This document shows, piece after piece, positions 62,016-64,000 of a stretch of DNA of 64,000 nt. The DNA is taken from the NCBI GenBank assembly GCA_017610205.1, contig JAFCCL010000006.1:1-64000 (forward strand). The letters run 5' to 3'. Below the pieces are notes generated by a model, which did no database searches, was not told where the DNA came from, and saw nothing but the letters and a program-made list of their open reading frames with translations. Made by a program: the position numbers and the translations under genes. Positions within the stretch are counted from its first letter, which is position 1. Each line of letters starts with the position of its first letter. The stretch is from Candidatus Iainarchaeum sp. Its GTDB lineage: Archaea > Iainarchaeota > Iainarchaeia > Iainarchaeales > GCA-2688035.

Positions 62016-62057
62016 CTCTCGAAAAATGAAGAAAGACTTACAAGACCTTGAAAAGCA

Positions 62058-62288
62058 TTATTTTAGAAACTTAGCCAGTTCTTCAATGTCAAGGTTAGCT
62101 TGCCTTAGAATGGATTTCATTGTACCTGTTCTAATCACTTGTTTCAAAGGAATAATAACAGTAAGCTTTCTTCCGCTTGCAAATTTCCTGAGCTTTACAT
62201 GACTCCCCCTCTGCTTGACAGATTTAAAGCCAGCCTTCTCCAAAGCTTTAATTACTTCCTTTCCTGAAAGAACTGGAAACTTAGGCAC
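62058..62288 (-). CDS. hicA: HicA toxin
   Basis: 76 residues. VLSGKEVIKALEKAGFKSVK, QRGSHVKLRK (catalytic His) and a TVIIPLKQVIRTGTMKSIL tail are the HicA double-stranded RNA-binding-like fold, an mRNA interferase. It overlaps hicB by eight bases; the antitoxin gene comes first. Confidence 0.93.
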   Translation of the reverse strand: MPKFPVLSGKEVIKALEKAGFKSVKQRGSHVKLRKFASGRKLTVIIPLKQVIRTGTMKSILRQANLDIEELAKFLK

Positions 62289-62490
62289 AGGCTTTCACTT
62301 CAAAAGTAGTGACAAAAGGAGCAATATCTGAAAGCTTTATGTCCTTCTTGTCTTCCAAATAGAGTTCAACAGCCTCTTTCAAATTAGCCAGAGCATCTTC
62401 TATTGAATTGCCTTGCGAAGCAACATCAAGCTCAGGGCACAAAGCAACATACTCGCCCTCTTCTTTACTAATTACTGCAGATAATCTCAA
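62281..62490 (-). CDS. hicB: HicB antitoxin
   Basis: 69 residues. AVISKEEGEYVALCPELDVA and SQGNSIEDALANLKEAVELY are the partial RNase H fold of HicB. No DNA-binding domain follows, so this is the short type. It neutralises HicA. Confidence 0.92.
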   Translation of the reverse strand: MRLSAVISKEEGEYVALCPELDVASQGNSIEDALANLKEAVELYLEDKKDIKLSDIAPFVTTFEVKACA

Positions 62491-62631
62491 AATATCACCT
62501 AGTATATTTAATGGATAAACAGTATAAAAAAAGATTTGTTTCCCACCAATTTAACTCTAAAAATGAGCTCAGGCGTGCAATATGGTAGAAAGATAATATT
62601 TAATTGTTTAAGATGCATCATTCTGTTAAAG

Positions 62632-63231
62632 ATGACTCCGAAGAAAGCAATTAGAAAAAGAGAAGCTAGAGTAACACAAAATCTGAAAAAAACGCTTGCG
62701 AGATTAAGACCGAAGCTGAAACCTTTCTTAGCAAATCCAAAACCCATAACTGTCGAACAACTTCGAGCAGGCGACATACTATTTTTTAGGCCGAAATCTG
62801 ATTCAGCTATTATAAGAAAGTGCCTTGCATATGGACACCCGTTTTCGCACATGGCACTCTACATTGGAAATGGTAAAATGTTTAATTTGGCAAAAACCGC
62901 AAGACTGCCACTGGCCGAAACCGTGTTAGCAACTTATGGGGCACCCTTTGTTTTAAGACCGGAAATTACTAAGAGGCAAACAGAAAAAATTGCTGAAAAA
63001 GCAAAAGAGGCTGTTGGAGAAAAGCATAATAAAAAAGTAGAGAAGATGGTTCAGCTAAGCGAATTGACAAACATCGGATTCAAAAAAGCAAGAACCAAAG
63101 GATTCAACTGCACAAATGTAATATCATTTATTTTCTCAGAAGCAGGAATGGACGTGACACCAGGGGTGCATCCTCTAAGAGCCGGACCCTCACATTTCCT
63201 CCGAAACAAAAGACTCAGAAGAATAAACTAA
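62632..63231 (+). CDS. YiiX/YebB-like permuted papain-fold peptidase
   Basis: 199 residues from ATG 62632; ATATTTAATT about 30 bases upstream suggests a leaderless start. LRAGDILFFRPKSDSAIIRK, then GHPFSHMALYIGNGKMF (His) and GFNCTNVISFIFSEAGMDVT (Cys) match the circularly permuted NlpC/P60 proteins such as YiiX. They cleave peptide or amide bonds in cell-wall or lipid contexts; the archaeal substrate is unknown. Confidence 0.75.
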   Translation: MTPKKAIRKREARVTQNLKKTLARLRPKLKPFLANPKPITVEQLRAGDILFFRPKSDSAIIRKCLAYGHPFSHMALYIGNGKMFNLAKTARLPLAETVLATYGAPFVLRPEITKRQTEKIAEKAKEAVGEKHNKKVEKMVQLSELTNIGFKKARTKGFNCTNVISFIFSEAGMDVTPGVHPLRAGPSHFLRNKRLRRIN

Positions 63232-63250
63232 CCCAATAAAAATATTCACA

Positions 63251-63269
63251 GCCTCAGTCCGCCCATCTT
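63251..63269. repeat. cassette-flanking repeat, copy 3
   Basis: GCCTCAGTCCGCCCATCTT is identical to copy 1 over 19 bp, 20 bases after the YiiX-like stop. The following 150 bases to the aspartokinase start hold no gene. Confidence 0.65.
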
Positions 63270-63421
63270 TCTTCATTGCTTGCGCTCTGTGTCATCGTCA
63301 GTTCATCATCGGCAATTAAATTGTACTGCGAATGGCTTTAAAGAATAGGTATTCTTACAATTTTAGAGGCTACCACGCCTCTCGGTTATCTTTTAAAGAA
63401 GTTTTAAACCCATTTTTTTTA

Positions 63422-64000
63422 ATGCTAACTGTAATGAAGTTTGGTGGTAGTATTCTTTCAAGCGAAAGCCAGCTTAAGCGGGTTACCCAAGTTGTTAAAA
63501 AGCGCAGGGAACGGGAAGATGTTTTGATTGTTGTCTCTGCATTGAAAGGGGTTACCAATTCTCTTATTGGGATTGCAAACAAGGCACTTGAAGGCAGCGA
63601 CTTCAAAGAAGAATTTGTAGCAGTAAAAAAACTGCATCTTGAAATGCTTTCAGGCATCAAAGCCAAGAATTATGTGAAAGAGACTGAGAAAGGGCTGCTT
63701 GAAGAGTTTTCTCTGCTTGAAAGGGCACTGCAGGGAATTTTGTGCCTTAAAGAGCTTTCTCCGAGAAGCCTTGATCTTGTGCAGACAGCGGGAGAGAGAC
63801 TATGTGTTTTGCTTCTATTCGCCTATCTTTTGGATGAAAACATTCAGGCAATTGCCTTTGACGGAAGAAAGCAGGGCATTGTAACAAACTCTGATTTTGG
63901 CAGAGCTAGGCCTTTGATGGATGAAACCAAAAAAAAGCTGGAAAAAACGAAGGGATTTGTACACAGCAATGTCCTGATTTTCCCAGGCTTTTTTGGAGTT
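63422..64000 (+). CDS. aspartokinase-family protein, 3' end beyond the window
   Basis: 193 codons are visible from ATG 63422 (Met-5 is an alternative start). TVMKFGGSILSSESQLKRVT is the amino-acid kinase phosphate-binding start, DVLIVVSALKGVTNSLI the second strand, and DLVQTAGERLCVLLL and FGRARPLMDETKKKL match aspartokinases. It phosphorylates aspartate, the first step to lysine, threonine and methionine. No stop is reached before base 64000. Confidence 0.88.
   Translation, partial: MLTVMKFGGSILSSESQLKRVTQVVKKRREREDVLIVVSALKGVTNSLIGIANKALEGSDFKEEFVAVKKLHLEMLSGIKAKNYVKETEKGLLEEFSLLERALQGILCLKELSPRSLDLVQTAGERLCVLLLFAYLLDENIQAIAFDGRKQGIVTNSDFGRARPLMDETKKKLEKTKGFVHSNVLIFPGFFGV

Noticed and set aside
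60900-63269. Integron attC sites or a CRISPR array
   Set aside because: The repeats lack attC core motifs and no integrase is seen. Spacing of over 1 kb with coding genes between excludes CRISPR.

Overview
The window is archaeal. It carries diphthine synthase, a tRNA-Pro gene with a bulge-helix-bulge intron, NucS with a PCNA-binding tail, FlaI/TadC-type pilus genes, class III (prepilin) signal peptides, UbiA/Tes-type lipid genes, and several starts that look leaderless behind TATA boxes. Low GC, short intergenic gaps, many small hypothetical proteins and a full pyruvate:ferredoxin oxidoreductase operon fit a small-genome archaeon, possibly of the DPANN/Diapherotrites kind. No rRNA is present, so the lineage is an inference.

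Layout. 0.2-5.5 kb: NYN (frameshifted), YbaK-like deacylase, PHP phosphoesterase, tRNA-binding protein, TraB, Trm112-like, CTP synthase. 5.6-5.7 kb: tRNA-Pro(CGG) with a 111-nt intron. 5.8-12.9 kb: glycosidase, glycosyltransferase, PIG-L deacetylase, PfkB kinase, dphB-DUF357, a radical SAM gene cut by an amber codon, a phosphoribosyltransferase. 12.9-17.3 kb: acylphosphatase and porCDAB, with an intein inside porB. 17.3-25.7 kb: nitroreductase, PHP-less PolX, DHH phosphoesterase, M29- and M24-type peptidases, arginase-family enzyme, MazG-like enzyme. 25.8-33.7 kb: an accessory island that starts with an IS200-type element and a truncated nucS copy. It then holds a TumE/TumA-like toxin-antitoxin pair, a GbsR-like regulator, and a lipid-type operon (Tes-like radical SAM enzyme, two CrtC/AttH-like paralogues, a UbiA prenyltransferase). 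33.7-41.8 kb: intact nucS, CNNM-type transporter, enolase, PRPP synthase, ArsR-like regulator, CBS protein, KefB-type antiporter. 41.9-48.1 kb: a decaying stretch with a second IS200, a PEPCK remnant, a multiply frameshifted gene and an ISH3-like element, interspersed with scpB and rnhB.

48.1-60.5 kb is a surface-appendage locus: five consecutive prepilin-like genes, two large Ig-like membrane proteins, the secretion ATPase, two TadB/TadC-like membrane platform proteins and a separate, strongly expressed-looking pilin. 60.9-63.3 kb holds toxin-antitoxin cassettes (HEPN-MNT, HicAB) and a YiiX-like peptidase, bracketed by three copies of an 18-19 bp repeat. An aspartokinase gene runs off the right edge.

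The strongest candidates for new biology are the lipid operon at 28.6-33.3 kb, the intein at the PorB thiamine-diphosphate site, and the repeat-bracketed toxin-antitoxin cassettes. All functional calls come from reading sequence motifs; no database search was run.
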